Assembly: GCF_030409875.1 (NCBI RefSeq)
Contig: NZ_JAUFQR010000001.1
Span: 2,294,001-2,358,000, forward strand
Direction: 5' to 3'
Length of the DNA stretch: 64,000 nt
From: Chryseobacterium tructae
Lineage (GTDB): Bacteria; Bacteroidota; Bacteroidia; Flavobacteriales; Weeksellaceae
This document shows positions 1-9,794 of this stretch, in pieces. Position numbers and translations under genes: made by a program. How positions within the stretch are numbered: the first letter of the stretch is position 1; every line of letters starts with the position of its first letter. The notes beneath the pieces are model-generated. The model was given only the letters and a program-made list of their open reading frames with translations. It had not been told where the DNA came from and searched no databases.

Positions 1-64
1 GTTGTGCTTGTAGTCCCATCAGGTTTAAACCTAATGCGCAGACGAAAATAAATTTCTTTTTCAT
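1..64 (-). CDS. Secreted protein, N-terminal fragment cut by window edge
   Basis: Only the first 21 codons are inside the window. They encode a short lysine-rich start, a hydrophobic stretch and a Gly-Leu-Gln-Ala-Gln end, which is a typical flavobacterial signal peptide with cleavage before or at Gln. The peptide resembles that of the metallopeptidase at 385-3351, which has the same MKKK start and an LQAQ end. A second exported protein, possibly a paralogue, is therefore likely, but the mature protein cannot be seen and no function is assigned. Confidence 0.6.
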   Translation of the reverse strand, partial: MKKKFIFVCALGLNLMGLQAQ

Positions 65-384
65 TTTACTTTATTTTTTAAATTATGTTTTTGTTTAAAA
101 TTAATCAATTTTATTGACATAAAACAATCAATTTTGCTTATTTTGTGATTATTTAATAATTTAATTTAAATTAATTGATATTTTATTCAATTATCTTGTT
201 TTGTTTGAAAATATTACAATCAATGGGGATTACTCAAGAAGAATATTTATAGCTCTTTGTTCTTCAATACCCATCATCAGAAATTATATTAAATAAAGTA
301 GACTGAATCTTTTTGATGAAACCCTTAAGGATAATACATAAAAAAAGCCCGACTAGTGCCGGGCTTTATAAATAGGAGGATTTT
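65..384. other. Intergenic region, 320 bp
   Basis: This is AT-rich spacer between two minus-strand secreted-protein genes. It holds the terminator of the downstream metallopeptidase (343-367) and presumably the promoter of the gene cut at the left edge. I see no further open frame or RNA gene. Confidence 0.5.
343..367 (-). terminator. Rho-independent terminator of the T9SS metallopeptidase
   Basis: An AAAGCCCG/CGGGCTTT inverted repeat with an 8-nt loop lies 18 bp past the stop codon of the metallopeptidase gene. On the minus strand it is followed by a run of T. Confidence 0.85.
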
Positions 385-3351
385 TTATTTCTTAATAAAT
401 TTCAGATTTGAGATAGTTCCTTTATCTTCAATTGAAATGACATACGCTCCAGTGCTTAGTCTTGAAACGGAGATCTTATTGTCTGAGATCTGGCCGCTCA
501 TTACTTTTTGCCCTGCTATATTGGTGATTGAGAATTGTGCCTTAGGAGAAACCTGAGTTACATTCAGTACATCACTTACCGGGTTAGGATAGATCTGGAT
601 TGAAGCTTTGTCTTTTGTTATATCGCTTGTAGAAAGCTCTTGTTGGATAAGGATAGGATAATCTTCTATTTCACCATAATCCTGGCTGCTACAACCGTTT
701 TGTGGCTGGGTACCATATGCCATTACAACTCTCATGATCACATTTCCTCCTGTATAAGCATTCATAGGTACAGAGAATGTTCCTGTTACCGGAGTAATTT
801 TATTAGGAACACTTGTGAAAATAATTTCAGACTCAGCAAAATATCCGTCTTTATTAAAGTCTATCCATGCTGTTACTCCTTCGTTATAAGTAGTTGTACT
901 TGTCCATTTTTTGGTTACACTGATCGTATTGTTTGATGATCCTGGTTTTAGAGTAATTAATTTTGTCTGATCGGTGGTGTAATCTGTGTATGAAGAAGCC
1001 GTACTCGTATTGGAAATAGGGTTCATACCTGCAGGTGTTACCGTAACATTAGAAATATACTCATCCGAAGGATCAGCAGAAACCGGACAAATAAACGGTA
1101 GGGTAGTAAAATTGGTAGAAGACGAATAGGTTCCAACTGTAGTGTTACATACATTGGCTATTTGCACCTCATATTGAGTAGCTGGCTCTAATCCTGAAAG
1201 ATAAGAAGAGTTAGTTGATACAGGAACAGTTACCCATGTTGTAGCCCCTACTTTTCTATATAGTAAAGAATACTCTGCTCCTTGAAGAGCAGACCAATTT
1301 ATGTTGGCTGAAGACTTTGTAACTCCAGTGGCTGCAATTCCTGTAGTAGCGGTGTCGGTAGAACAAGGGTTTGCTGAAGCAGACACAGTGGCATTTCCAA
1401 TTGCATAAAAGATGTTATCAATAGCACTTACTCTGATTTTGAGATTAGAACCTGTGGCAAGTGATGAGAATGAAAAAGGTTCAACCCCGTCATTAGGAGT
1501 AGATGGTGTAACAACTGTCCATGTATTTCCGTTGTCTGTCGTATAGTCTATTTTAACATTCTGTACATTATAAGGAGAACTGTTTGTATTCACAACATCC
1601 CAGGTAATGGCGCCAGCGAGGTTGTTATAAACAGTAGTTGAGGTTACCTTGAATGGCCCGTCATTACCAACGTCTACTTTTACCAAACTGCTTTGGGTTT
1701 GTTGTTGAGTAATATCAGGGTTATTATCCCTTACTGTTACTTTAAAATTCATTAGTCTTGCTACACTAGGTAAAAGTTCCCAGTCCTGCACTGTAGTAAG
1801 GTTTCCACTAAGTACGGTTGTCAGTTTTGGGAAATATCGGGTAGGTGAAGTGGTTGGAGATAGAGATCTGAAGGCAGCACCACCGGTACGGGTAGAGGTT
1901 AAGGCATTAAATAGTGTAGTTGAAATATCATATTGCTCCCATGTGTAAGTCATAGGGTCATTTTGAGCATCGGAGGCATTGGCTGTTAATACAAAAGCAG
2001 TTCCTTTTGGAATAATTCTATTAGTGAGTGGTTGTATCACTGGAGGTGTATTGGCAACCGGAGTAGTAATTCCGCAGGTTTTACTATTTACATAAGCTTG
2101 TATCTGTTCAATATTAATGACATGGAAGTAAGCATCTGAATGCATTTGTACATTGGCCGCAGTAATTCCTGCATATCCCATAATGGTAGATCCTGATCCT
2201 GGTTCTATTGGAACATCCGATTGATTTTGATTGACCGTCATTGTGTGACGTCCTCCCAGCTGGTGTCCTAATTCATGAGCTACATAATCAATATCAAAAG
2301 CATCACCGAAAGGCTGATCTACTACAGATGGTGAAGTGATTCCAGCTCCTTTAGAAGTAGCATCATTATTGTTGGCAGGATTTATACACACATTTCCGAC
2401 TCTTCCTGCACTACCACCACCACCTCTGTGTCCGAAAAAGTGGCCAACATCATAGGCTCCATTACCTATACCTGCGGTGTTGGTAAGTGTTTGCTGAACC
2501 TGTAAATTCCATGCTGAAGGAGCGCTGTAAGTACCATTAGTATTGGCAATAACATTTGAATAAGGATCTGTAGCCGGATCTGTAAAAATAACTTGTGGAA
2601 AATCCTGTACAATCAAATGAATTCCTAAATCCTTTTCATACACACCATTTACTCTGTTGATGGTCGCATTAATACGTGCAGCAGCGCCCGGAACACCTCC
2701 GGCAAGTTGGGTATACTCTCCGTTTACAGAAACGGCAAGTCTATATGTTCTATACTTTTGATCATTATTTTTATTAGAAATTCCTGCGCCGCTTACTCCT
2801 TTTTTTGACTGTAGAAGTTGCTTCATTTGCTTTTTGGCATTCTCAGGCTCAGATGTGTTACATTCAAAAGGAGTTCCGTCTGATGTTTTGTTTGTTTTAA
2901 AGAAAACACCATACACATCTTTTTCCTTATTGATAGGTTCTATAAATTCATATTTTCCCGTCTTGGAATCAAAAAGCATCGATTGGAAATCATTGGGAGC
3001 TGTACTGAATCTTACCTGTTTTGTAGGATTATCCAGTCCGACACCGGAATAAGCGCCTAATTCATACCTTTCAGCCATTGATTTTGCTACAACAGGAGAA
3101 CTGTAGACTGAAAATCTTTCAACTTTTCCGTCAGTGGTAGGAAGAGAAACAACTACCGGATTTCCTTGGCCTGCTTCCGGAGCATTTTTTAATAATTCTC
3201 TCAACGTATTGAGGTCAAATTTGTAAGAATGAAGGACGTTTACCTCTTTCCTGATCGGACTAATTCTTTGGGAAACCGGTTCCCAACGCTGGGCTTGCAA
3301 GCTTGTTAAGCCTATAGCTAACGCAAATAAGAAAGTAACTTTTTTTTTCAT
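385..3351 (-). CDS. Secreted reprolysin-like zinc metallopeptidase with T9SS type A sorting domain
   Basis: This 988-residue exported protease begins with a signal peptide ending LQAQ. The zinc site HELGHQLGGRH starts at residue 359 and matches HExxHxxGxxH of the reprolysin-like metzincins, with an SIMGYAG-like Met-turn (read as TIMGYAG) about 30 residues later. A fibronectin type III-like module (about 665-755), a GEVED-like domain (about 840-930) and a C-terminal Por-type sorting domain starting IQIYPNPVSD follow. The sorting domain implies outer-membrane export by the type IX secretion system and cell-surface attachment or release. Substrates are unknown; degradation of extracellular protein is the family expectation. 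The gene is monocistronic with its own terminator. Confidence 0.92.
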   Translation of the reverse strand: MKKKVTFLFALAIGLTSLQAQRWEPVSQRISPIRKEVNVLHSYKFDLNTLRELLKNAPEAGQGNPVVVSLPTTDGKVERFSVYSSPVVAKSMAERYELGAYSGVGLDNPTKQVRFSTAPNDFQSMLFDSKTGKYEFIEPINKEKDVYGVFFKTNKTSDGTPFECNTSEPENAKKQMKQLLQSKKGVSGAGISNKNNDQKYRTYRLAVSVNGEYTQLAGGVPGAAARINATINRVNGVYEKDLGIHLIVQDFPQVIFTDPATDPYSNVIANTNGTYSAPSAWNLQVQQTLTNTAGIGNGAYDVGHFFGHRGGGGSAGRVGNVCINPANNNDATSKGAGITSPSVVDQPFGDAFDIDYVAHELGHQLGGRHTMTVNQNQSDVPIEPGSGSTIMGYAGITAANVQMHSDAYFHVINIEQIQAYVNSKTCGITTPVANTPPVIQPLTNRIIPKGTAFVLTANASDAQNDPMTYTWEQYDISTTLFNALTSTRTGGAAFRSLSPTTSPTRYFPKLTTVLSGNLTTVQDWELLPSVARLMNFKVTVRDNNPDITQQQTQSSLVKVDVGNDGPFKVTSTTVYNNLAGAITWDVVNTNSSPYNVQNVKIDYTTDNGNTWTVVTPSTPNDGVEPFSFSSLATGSNLKIRVSAIDNIFYAIGNATVSASANPCSTDTATTGIAATGVTKSSANINWSALQGAEYSLLYRKVGATTWVTVPVSTNSSYLSGLEPATQYEVQIANVCNTTVGTYSSSTNFTTLPFICPVSADPSDEYISNVTVTPAGMNPISNTSTASSYTDYTTDQTKLITLKPGSSNNTISVTKKWTSTTTYNEGVTAWIDFNKDGYFAESEIIFTSVPNKITPVTGTFSVPMNAYTGGNVIMRVVMAYGTQPQNGCSSQDYGEIEDYPILIQQELSTSDITKDKASIQIYPNPVSDVLNVTQVSPKAQFSITNIAGQKVMSGQISDNKISVSRLSTGAYVISIEDKGTISNLKFIKK

Positions 3352-3547
3352 AATATATTGTAATAAACTAAAGTTGTTTTATGAACTCCGCGTAAATTTA
3401 ACCAATTTTATGATAAAATACATGTAAAAGTGTTTAATTTTAGATTATTTTTTATTTTTATAAATGATAATCTATGTAATTGTCAATTTGGGTGTTTTTT
3501 TTCGCCATAAATGTAATTTTAAAAAATATTTAATCATATTAAACATC

Positions 3548-3586
3548 AAAAAAGAGCTTGATTCATCATGAAACAAGCTCTTTTTT
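3548..3586. terminator. Bidirectional terminator between metallopeptidase and tatC
   Basis: A 13-bp perfect stem (AAAAAAGAGCTTG and its complement) around a 13-nt loop, flanked by A and T runs, sits just past the tatC stop codon. It should terminate tatC on the minus strand. Confidence 0.85.
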
Positions 3587-3601
3587 AATTATATAATATT
3601 G

Positions 3602-4429
3602 TTATTTCTGTACAGCAGGAAGATTTCCGTTGCTTTTTTGGACCCTTTTATAAGTAAAAGTACACATCATGATGCTGAACTCATATAATATAAGTAATGG
3701 GAAAGCAGCCATCAACATACTTAGTACATCCGCCGGAGTAATAATTGCTGCGACCACCATGATCAATACAATAGCATGACGACGGTAGGTCTTCATAAAT
3801 ACAGGAGTAAGAATTCCGATACTGGTAAGGAAATAGATCAGAATAGGAAAAAGGAAAATAACACCCATTCCAAGAACTACCTGTAAAAATAATGTAGTAT
3901 AGTCGCTCAGATCATAAAGAGGAACTATAATATCTGAAATTTTAAAGATAACTCCAAAATTAACTGCGAAAGGCAGGATTAAAAAGTAACCACATAATAC
4001 CCCTGTCATAAAAAGCATCCATACAGCATTAATGATATAGATTGAATTCTTTTTCTCTCTTGGATGTAAAGCCGGGCCGATGAAACGCCATAATTCCCAA
4101 ACGATATAAGGAAATGCAGCTACCATTCCTCCAAAGACCGAAACGGCCATCATCACATTGAACTGCTGATATAACCTTTGTACACGTACAGGGAAATCCT
4201 TCGGAAGGTGAATACTGTCTTCTCCTAAAATCATCCTTGAAAAATGATTAACAATTTTGAAGGTCGGGAAATCATTTCTGGTAGGCCCAAAAAAGATATG
4301 ATCCATGATCCAGTTGATATTGAATCCAACTACAAAGGCTGCAACGATGATAGCAATAATCGAACGAACCAAATGTCCTCTTAATTCTCCAATATGCCCC
4401 AGAAAGGACATGTCTTTATTATTGTCCAT
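3602..4429 (-). CDS. tatC: Sec-independent (Tat) protein translocase subunit TatC
   Basis: TatC is the inner-membrane receptor that recognises twin-arginine signal peptides. The 275-residue product opens with the family-typical FLGHIGELRGHLVRS segment and has about six hydrophobic helices, with AFPYIVWELWRFIGPALHPREK between helices 2 and 3, a hallmark TatC loop. Length is normal. It is followed only by a terminator. From family knowledge I would expect kdsD next to tatC in related flavobacteria; here two other genes lie between them. Confidence 0.95.
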   Translation of the reverse strand: MDNNKDMSFLGHIGELRGHLVRSIIAIIVAAFVVGFNINWIMDHIFFGPTRNDFPTFKIVNHFSRMILGEDSIHLPKDFPVRVQRLYQQFNVMMAVSVFGGMVAAFPYIVWELWRFIGPALHPREKKNSIYIINAVWMLFMTGVLCGYFLILPFAVNFGVIFKISDIIVPLYDLSDYTTLFLQVVLGMGVIFLFPILIYFLTSIGILTPVFMKTYRRHAIVLIMVVAAIITPADVLSMLMAAFPLLILYEFSIMMCTFTYKRVQKSNGNLPAVQK

Positions 4430-4645
4430 ATAATAGAATCTGTCAAAATACCACCTTTAGAAAAGGCAAGCAGTTTAAGTCTGCGAAATTATGAAATAAT
4501 AATCAGTATTTAGAATTTATTAGTCATGAATTTGTTCAGGATTATGTTACAGATTATTGATCTATTCTTAAAGTGACTTTCAAGTACAACAGCAAACAGC
4601 TCAAAATCATTTCAAGCTGTCCGTTGTTTTTATAATAAGATTCAA

Positions 4646-5332
4646 TTATTTGTCAAGGATCTCTAATACTTTTTCTGCTACAGCAGCTCCGGATTGAGGG
4701 TTTTGTCCCGTTACCAGATTTCCATCGGCTACAGCAAAAGGAACAAAATCCTGATCAGCTTTTACATAATGGGCCCCTTTATTTTTAAATACATCTTCGG
4801 TAAGGTAAGGCATATGATCTGCCAATTCTGCTGCAATTTCTTCTGAATTGGAGAAGCCCGTCACTGTTTTTTCTTTGATCAGAAGTTCTCCATTAGACAG
4901 TTTAATATTAAAAAGCCCTACAGCTCCATGACATACAGAGGATACAATTCCTCCTGTTTCATAAATACGACGTGCTATTTCCTGCAATTCCTTATTATCA
5001 GGGAAGTCCCAAACTACACCATGACCCCCGGCATAGTAGATTACACCATAATCATCAGGATTGATGTCTTTTGGAGTTAGAGTGTTTCCTAATTTATTTC
5101 TGAACGTTTCATCAGCATAATATTTCCAATCTACAGGTTGTACAAACATTTGTATAGAAATAGGATCCAGTGGAGTATACCCTCCTTTCGGGCTTACAAA
5201 ATCAATTTCATAGCCTTTTTCTTGCAGCTTTTCATAAAAATGAACTGCTTCACCCAACCATAGGCCTGTTGCTCTTTCCATATTAGGATATTTTTCCACA
5301 CTTGTCACTACGATTAATGCTTTCTTTTTCAT
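4646..5332 (-). CDS. DJ-1/PfpI family protein (Hsp31-like type 1 glutamine amidotransferase fold)
   Basis: The 228-residue protein has the DJ-1/PfpI fold with a nucleophile elbow SSVCHGAVG (Cys134-His135), an upstream acidic residue in GLWLGEA (Glu28) and the GGHGVVWDFPDN segment. This arrangement matches the Hsp31-like branch, whose members act as glyoxalase III/deglycase enzymes on methylglyoxal damage or as holding chaperones. Which activity applies cannot be read from sequence. The gene is encoded just downstream of a Crp/Fnr regulator on the same strand, but a strong hairpin (5402-5436) separates them, so co-transcription would be partial at best. Confidence 0.88.
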   Translation of the reverse strand: MKKKALIVVTSVEKYPNMERATGLWLGEAVHFYEKLQEKGYEIDFVSPKGGYTPLDPISIQMFVQPVDWKYYADETFRNKLGNTLTPKDINPDDYGVIYYAGGHGVVWDFPDNKELQEIARRIYETGGIVSSVCHGAVGLFNIKLSNGELLIKEKTVTGFSNSEEIAAELADHMPYLTEDVFKNKGAHYVKADQDFVPFAVADGNLVTGQNPQSGAAVAEKVLEILDK

Positions 5333-5401
5333 TGGTATTGTTGTTAAAAATTATACTACAAAGATTGGAATTTTTAAAATGCTACAACAAGGATATACCT
5401 C

Positions 5402-5436
5402 AAAAAAAAGATGTGACACAGGTCACATCTTTTTTT
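5402..5436. terminator. Terminator at the end of the Crp/Fnr gene
   Basis: A 15-bp perfect inverted repeat (arms around GATGTGAC/GTCACATC, with A and T runs) with a 4-nt loop overlaps the Crp/Fnr stop codon. It is symmetrical and can act in both directions. The core TGTGACACAGGTCACA also resembles a Crp-type palindrome, so an operator role upstream of the DJ-1 gene is a second possibility. Confidence 0.75.
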
Positions 5437-5995
5437 AGTATAATCGGCTTAATGTTTCTCTAGATACTCCCAGATAGCTTGCAATAAGCTGTTTCGGAAT
5501 GTGATCTATAAAACCGGGATATTGTTTTATAAAATCTTCATAGCGTTCCTTCGCAGATTTACTCATTAAAGAAAGTATTCTTTGCTGTAAGGCTACATAT
5601 CCAAAATTAGATTTTACCCTGAAAAAATGTTCCATGGCCGGAACTTTTGTACAAAGGGTATTTAAGTCTTCATAGGAGATCACATGAACTTCTGAATCTT
5701 CAATACAATCAACTGCCAGTGATGAAGTTTCTTGCTTGAAAAATCCTGCAAAATCTGAAATCCACCAGTTAGAAGCAGCGAATTGAAGAATATGCTCTTT
5801 TCCTGTATTATCTATGAAACTACTTTTAAGAATACCTTTTTCTATAAGGAATATTTCATGTACCAGCTGATGTTCCTGTATCAGAAACTGTCTTTTCCGG
5901 AATCTTTTTTTTACAAAAAAACTTTGAATCATGTCAAACTCATCATCTGTGAGGCTGACAATTTTCTGAATATGTTCTTTTAAAAAATGACTCAT
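5435..5995 (-). CDS. Crp/Fnr family transcriptional regulator
   Basis: The product (186 residues from the ATG at 5995; a TTG three codons upstream is less likely) has an N-terminal cyclic-nucleotide-binding-like beta roll (about 20-120) and a C-terminal winged helix. Its recognition helix reads LIASYLGVSRETLSRLY and ends the protein abruptly, so the wing is short or missing. Such Bacteroidota regulators usually control nearby stress genes, and the DJ-1 gene downstream is the obvious target (inference). The start codon lies 11 bp past the kdsD stop, so it probably forms a unit with kdsD. Confidence 0.85.
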   Translation of the reverse strand: MSHFLKEHIQKIVSLTDDEFDMIQSFFVKKRFRKRQFLIQEHQLVHEIFLIEKGILKSSFIDNTGKEHILQFAASNWWISDFAGFFKQETSSLAVDCIEDSEVHVISYEDLNTLCTKVPAMEHFFRVKSNFGYVALQQRILSLMSKSAKERYEDFIKQYPGFIDHIPKQLIASYLGVSRETLSRLY

Positions 5996-6006
5996 CTTAG
6001 TCAAGA

Positions 6007-6966
6007 TTAGTTGATTCCTTCATCAAGCAATTTATGCAGATCAATGATTCCGAAATATTTTCCGTTCTCAGTAACGACCAGCTGACCAATATTATTGCCT
6101 TTTAAAATTTTCATTGCTTCTTTGGCAAGGGCATCTTTTTCGATGGTTCTTGGATTTGCAGACATAATATCTTTTGCCATAACCTTAGTGATATCTTCTC
6201 CTTTCATCAGCATTCTTCTTAAATCACCATCGGTAATCACTCCAATGATCTGATCTTCAGTTGTAACCACAGTGATTCCGTGGCTTGATGCACTGATAGA
6301 AATGATAACATCTCTGATGGGGGCATCTTCAGAAACCTGAGGTTTTTGTGAAGAAAGGAACTGTTCCACTTTGGAAGTAAGGTTTTTTCCTAAACTTCCT
6401 CCAGGGTGAAATTTGGCGAAATCATTCGCTTTGAAGTCGTTGAGTTCCATTAAAGCAACTGCCAAGGCATCTCCTAATGCCATTTGAATAGTGGTAGAAC
6501 TTGTAGGAGCTAGTTTATTAGGGCAAGCCTCTACATCAACATGAGTGTCCAAAATAATTTCTGAAAACTCAGCCAGTTTACTGCTCTTATTTCCTGTCAT
6601 TCCAATTAAAGCAGAAGAATAATCCTTTAAATAAGGAACAAGGTTGGTAATTTCAGGAGAATTCCCGGAATTAGAAATACAAAGCACTACATCCTGTTTT
6701 TGGATCACTCCAAGGTCACCATGAATAGCTTCTGAAGCATGTAAAAATTGTGATGGTGTTCCTGTAGAATTTAGAGTAGCCACAATTTTATTCCCCACAT
6801 GAGCTGATTTTCCAATTCCTACTACAATTAATTTGCCTTTTGCAGAGTGAATAATCTCTACAGCCTGGGCAAATTGGTCGTCAATCCTGTTTTTTAGCTT
6901 TTCTAATTCTGAAATTTCAATTTCTAAGGTACTTTTAGCAATTGATATAATGCTGGTTCTATCCAT
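6007..6966 (-). CDS. kdsD: Arabinose-5-phosphate isomerase (KdsD/KpsF family)
   Basis: This 319-residue enzyme interconverts ribulose 5-phosphate and arabinose 5-phosphate, the first step toward Kdo for lipopolysaccharide. It has an N-terminal SIS domain (about 35-170; VVGIGKSAHVGNKI, CISNSGNSPEI and HASEAIHGDLG motifs) and a C-terminal tandem CBS pair (about 200-319). Length matches the family. It is transcribed divergently from recQ across a 158-bp gap. Confidence 0.93.
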   Translation of the reverse strand: MDRTSIISIAKSTLEIEISELEKLKNRIDDQFAQAVEIIHSAKGKLIVVGIGKSAHVGNKIVATLNSTGTPSQFLHASEAIHGDLGVIQKQDVVLCISNSGNSPEITNLVPYLKDYSSALIGMTGNKSSKLAEFSEIILDTHVDVEACPNKLAPTSSTTIQMALGDALAVALMELNDFKANDFAKFHPGGSLGKNLTSKVEQFLSSQKPQVSEDAPIRDVIISISASSHGITVVTTEDQIIGVITDGDLRRMLMKGEDITKVMAKDIMSANPRTIEKDALAKEAMKILKGNNIGQLVVTENGKYFGIIDLHKLLDEGIN

Positions 6967-7084
6967 TTTATGATAATAAGGTATACAAAAAAGTTTTCAA
7001 AAAACGTTATATTTTAAAAACAATATTTAATATAAATTTTATTTTTTATAAATTCGTTCGCTTTTATTTTAAGCAGAATTTTTA

Positions 7085-7092
7085 TAACTTTG
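7085..7092 (+). promoter_or_regulatory. Candidate -7 promoter element of recQ
   Basis: TAACTTTG matches the Bacteroidota -7 consensus TAnnTTTG and lies 32 bp before the recQ ATG. I see no clear -33 TTG at the usual spacing, so this is tentative. Confidence 0.45.
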
Positions 7093-7124
7093 GGTGAGAT
7101 GCAAATTTAGCAATAGAAAATTAG

Positions 7125-9328
7125 ATGAGCGCAAAAAAAGCCAATTTATCAGGCGAATTGAAAAAGTATTTTGGGTTTTCTACATTTAAGGGACAACAAG
7201 AACTGATTATAGAAAACCTATTGAATGGGAAGGATATATTTGTTTTGATGCCTACAGGTGGTGGTAAATCATTATGTTATCAGCTTCCGGCACTTATTTC
7301 GGAGGGAACAGCAATTGTTGTTTCACCTTTAATAGCGTTAATGAAGAATCAGGTGGATGCCGTAAATGGGCTGTCATCTGAGGATGGGGTAGCGCATGTA
7401 TTAAATTCATCATTAAACAAGACACAAACAAACAGGTCTTTGACGATATTAAAAGCGGGAAGACCAAGCTTTTGTATGTAGCTCCTGAATCATTGATAAA
7501 AGATGATTATCTGGACTTTTTAAAAGAAGTTAAGATTTCTTTCTTTGCTATTGATGAGGCACACTGTATTTCAGAGTGGGGACATGATTTCAGACCGGAA
7601 TACAGAAACCTTAAACAGATTATTGACAAAATCGCTAGTGTACCAGTAATTGCCCTTACGGCTACTGCTACACCGAAGGTTCAGGATGATATTCAGAAAA
7701 CACTGGGAATGACCAATGCTTTGGTCTTTAAGGAGAGTTTCAACCGTCCGAATTTATATTATGAGGTAACTCCTAAAATTAATATAGATAAAGAGATCGT
7801 TAGATTTATCAACCAGCATAAAGGAAAATCAGGAATTGTTTATTGTCTGAGCAGAAGAAAAGTGGAGGAATTTGCCCAACTTCTGCAAGTCAACGGAATT
7901 AATGCCCTTCCTTATCATGCAGGTCTTGATCAAAAGGTGCGAGTAGCCAATCAGGATAAATTCCTGATGGAAGAGGTGGATGTTATTGTAGCCACCATTG
8001 CTTTCGGGATGGGAATTGATAAACCGGATGTCCGTTTTGTAATTCACTACGACTTTCCGAAATCATTGGAAAGTTATTACCAGGAAACAGGAAGAGCGGG
8101 AAGAGATGGTGGTGAAGGCCATTGTCTGGCTTTCTATGATCCTAAGGATATTGAAAAACTTGAAAAATTTCTGGCTCAAAAGCCCGTATCCGAAAGAGAA
8201 ATAGGATTACAACTCTTAAACGAAGTGGTAGGGTATGCCGAAACTTCAATGAGCAGAAGACAATATATTCTTTACTATTTTGGAGAAAGCTTTGATCCTG
8301 TGAAGGGAGATGGCGCACAAATGTGTGATAATTCATCTAATCCTCCAAAACTAAAGGATGCTACAGCAGATTTAACGAAAGTTCTTGAATTGATTAGCGG
8401 TACAGGAGAAAAGTTTAAATCAAAAGATCTTATTTCCGTTATTGTAGGAAAAGAAACCGCTGTTACCAAGTCTTATAAACTGGAACAGAATTCTTATTTT
8501 GGTTTTGGAAAGGAAGAAAAAGACAATTATTGGAAGACGATTCTAAGGCAGGCCACAGTTCAGAATTTCATGCAGAAAGATATTGAAACGTATGGTGTTT
8601 TAAAGATTGCAGAAAAAGGAAGAGACGTATTAAGTGGTAAATCTAAAGATGTTTTCCTTATTGCTGAAGACAGAGAATTTGATCTTACACAAGCTAAAGC
8701 AGAAAGTGATCAGCTGCAGCAGCAAGCCGGAGGAGGGTTAGATCAAAAACTATTTACCCTATTAAAGGAACTAAGGAAAAAAGTAGCCAAAAAACACGGA
8801 ATTCCGCCTTATACGGTATTTATGGATCCGAGTTTGGAAGATATGACGGTTCAGTATCCGATTACGATAGATGAAATCAACAAAATTTATGGGGTAGGAG
8901 AAGGAAAAGCCAAGAAATATGGTAAAGAATTCGCTGATTATATCAAAACATATGTTGAAGACAACAATATAGAACGTACTCAGGATATGGTATTGAAACA
9001 GGTGGCCAATAAATCGAGTCACAAAGTTTTCATTATCCAAAGTACGGATAAAAAGATCGATCTTGAAGATATTGCAAGAGCCAAGAATCTTTCTATGGAT
9101 GAACTTCTGAAAGAAATGGAAAGAATTGTTTATCAGGGAACCAAATTAAACATCGATTATTATATTGAAGATAATTTTGATGAAGATATCGTAGATGGTT
9201 TCATGGAATTCATGAACGAATCTGAAAGTGACAGTATGAAGATTTTATTGGATGAATTTGGAGATGAATTGTCTGATGAAGAGGTAAGAATGCTGAGAAT
9301 TAAATTCATCAGTGATGTTGCCAACTAA
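7125..9328 (+). pseudogene. recQ: ATP-dependent DNA helicase RecQ, interrupted by a 1-nt deletion
   Basis: RecQ is a 3'-5' superfamily 2 helicase for recombination and fork repair. The first frame (7125-7481) carries the Walker A segment MPTGGGKSLCYQLP. The second frame runs from about 7431 to 9328 and carries DEAH ([17 protein letters not shown]), motif III TATATP and motif [15 protein letters not shown]-like and HRDC regions follow, including [13 protein letters not shown]. Restoring one A in the A-run at about 7431 rejoins the frames into a 734-residue protein of normal flavobacterial length. The deletion is either an assembly error or a real loss of RecQ. Confidence 0.9.
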
Positions 9329-9351
9329 GGAATGAAATATGAAAAAATATC

Positions 9352-9380
9352 AAAAGCTCTTCAATTGAAGAGCTTTTTTT
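9352..9380 (+). terminator. Rho-independent terminator of recQ
   Basis: AAAAGCTCTTC and its complement pair around a 4-nt AATT loop, followed by a T run, 24 bp after the stop codon. Confidence 0.9.
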
Positions 9381-9619
9381 GTGGTATTTTAGAAAATGTT
9401 AATAGCTTATTTAGCATGATAAATTTGGATAATTTTTTAGCTACTAATACACGATTGTTTTATTGATAATGCTTTCTTTTATCTCGTTCTGAAATCCTAC
9501 ATATAGATATTATACTATTCCATAGCGTATGTGGTTCGAAATTCTTTAAACTGCATAGGCTATTAACAAATAAGATGATTAATGACAATTAATAAAAGGT
9601 AAAAGTATATTTTAATAAT

Positions 9620-9753
9620 ACACAATTTTATCGAAGATAAAATCTTGGCGTCTTATAGCAGCAGATATTAAAAACAAATTGCGCCTTTGCGAATTCCAAC
9701 AAACACCTATTTAAAAGTGGAGATTACTTTGCTTTCCTGGCAATGGTAAAAGG
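9620..9753 (-). repeat. Composite intergenic repeat, copy 1
   Basis: Read on the minus strand, this copy has, in order, an ACCATTGCCAGGAAAGCAAAG block, a TAGGTGTTTGTTGGAA junction, a TTCGCAAAGGCGCAA block and a GATTTTATC/GATAAAAT hairpin. The same blocks occur in the same order at 14791-14922 on the plus strand. It is non-coding and resembles the dispersed palindromic elements common in flavobacterial spacers. Confidence 0.7.
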
Positions 9754-9794
9754 AATATTTGACTTGTAATTAAACTTTTTAGTAACTTTAACTG

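Larger units (their letters stand above)
9329..9794. other. Intergenic region, 466 bp, with terminator and repeat element
   Basis: It holds the recQ terminator (9352-9380), an AT-rich stretch with words like GTATGTGGTTCGAAAT that recur in other intergenic regions of the window (for example near 28312), and a composite repeat copy (9620-9753). A weak promoter (TTTG at 9758, TAACTTTA at 9783) precedes the next gene. There is no coding frame. Confidence 0.5.

Noticed and set aside
640..936. 98-residue plus-strand open frame inside the metallopeptidase gene
   Set aside because: It is antisense to the GEVED-like region, and its Cys/His content is a composition effect.
7425..7481. Programmed frameshift in recQ
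   Set aside because: There is no slippery heptamer or downstream structure. A single missing A matches the other defects in the window.
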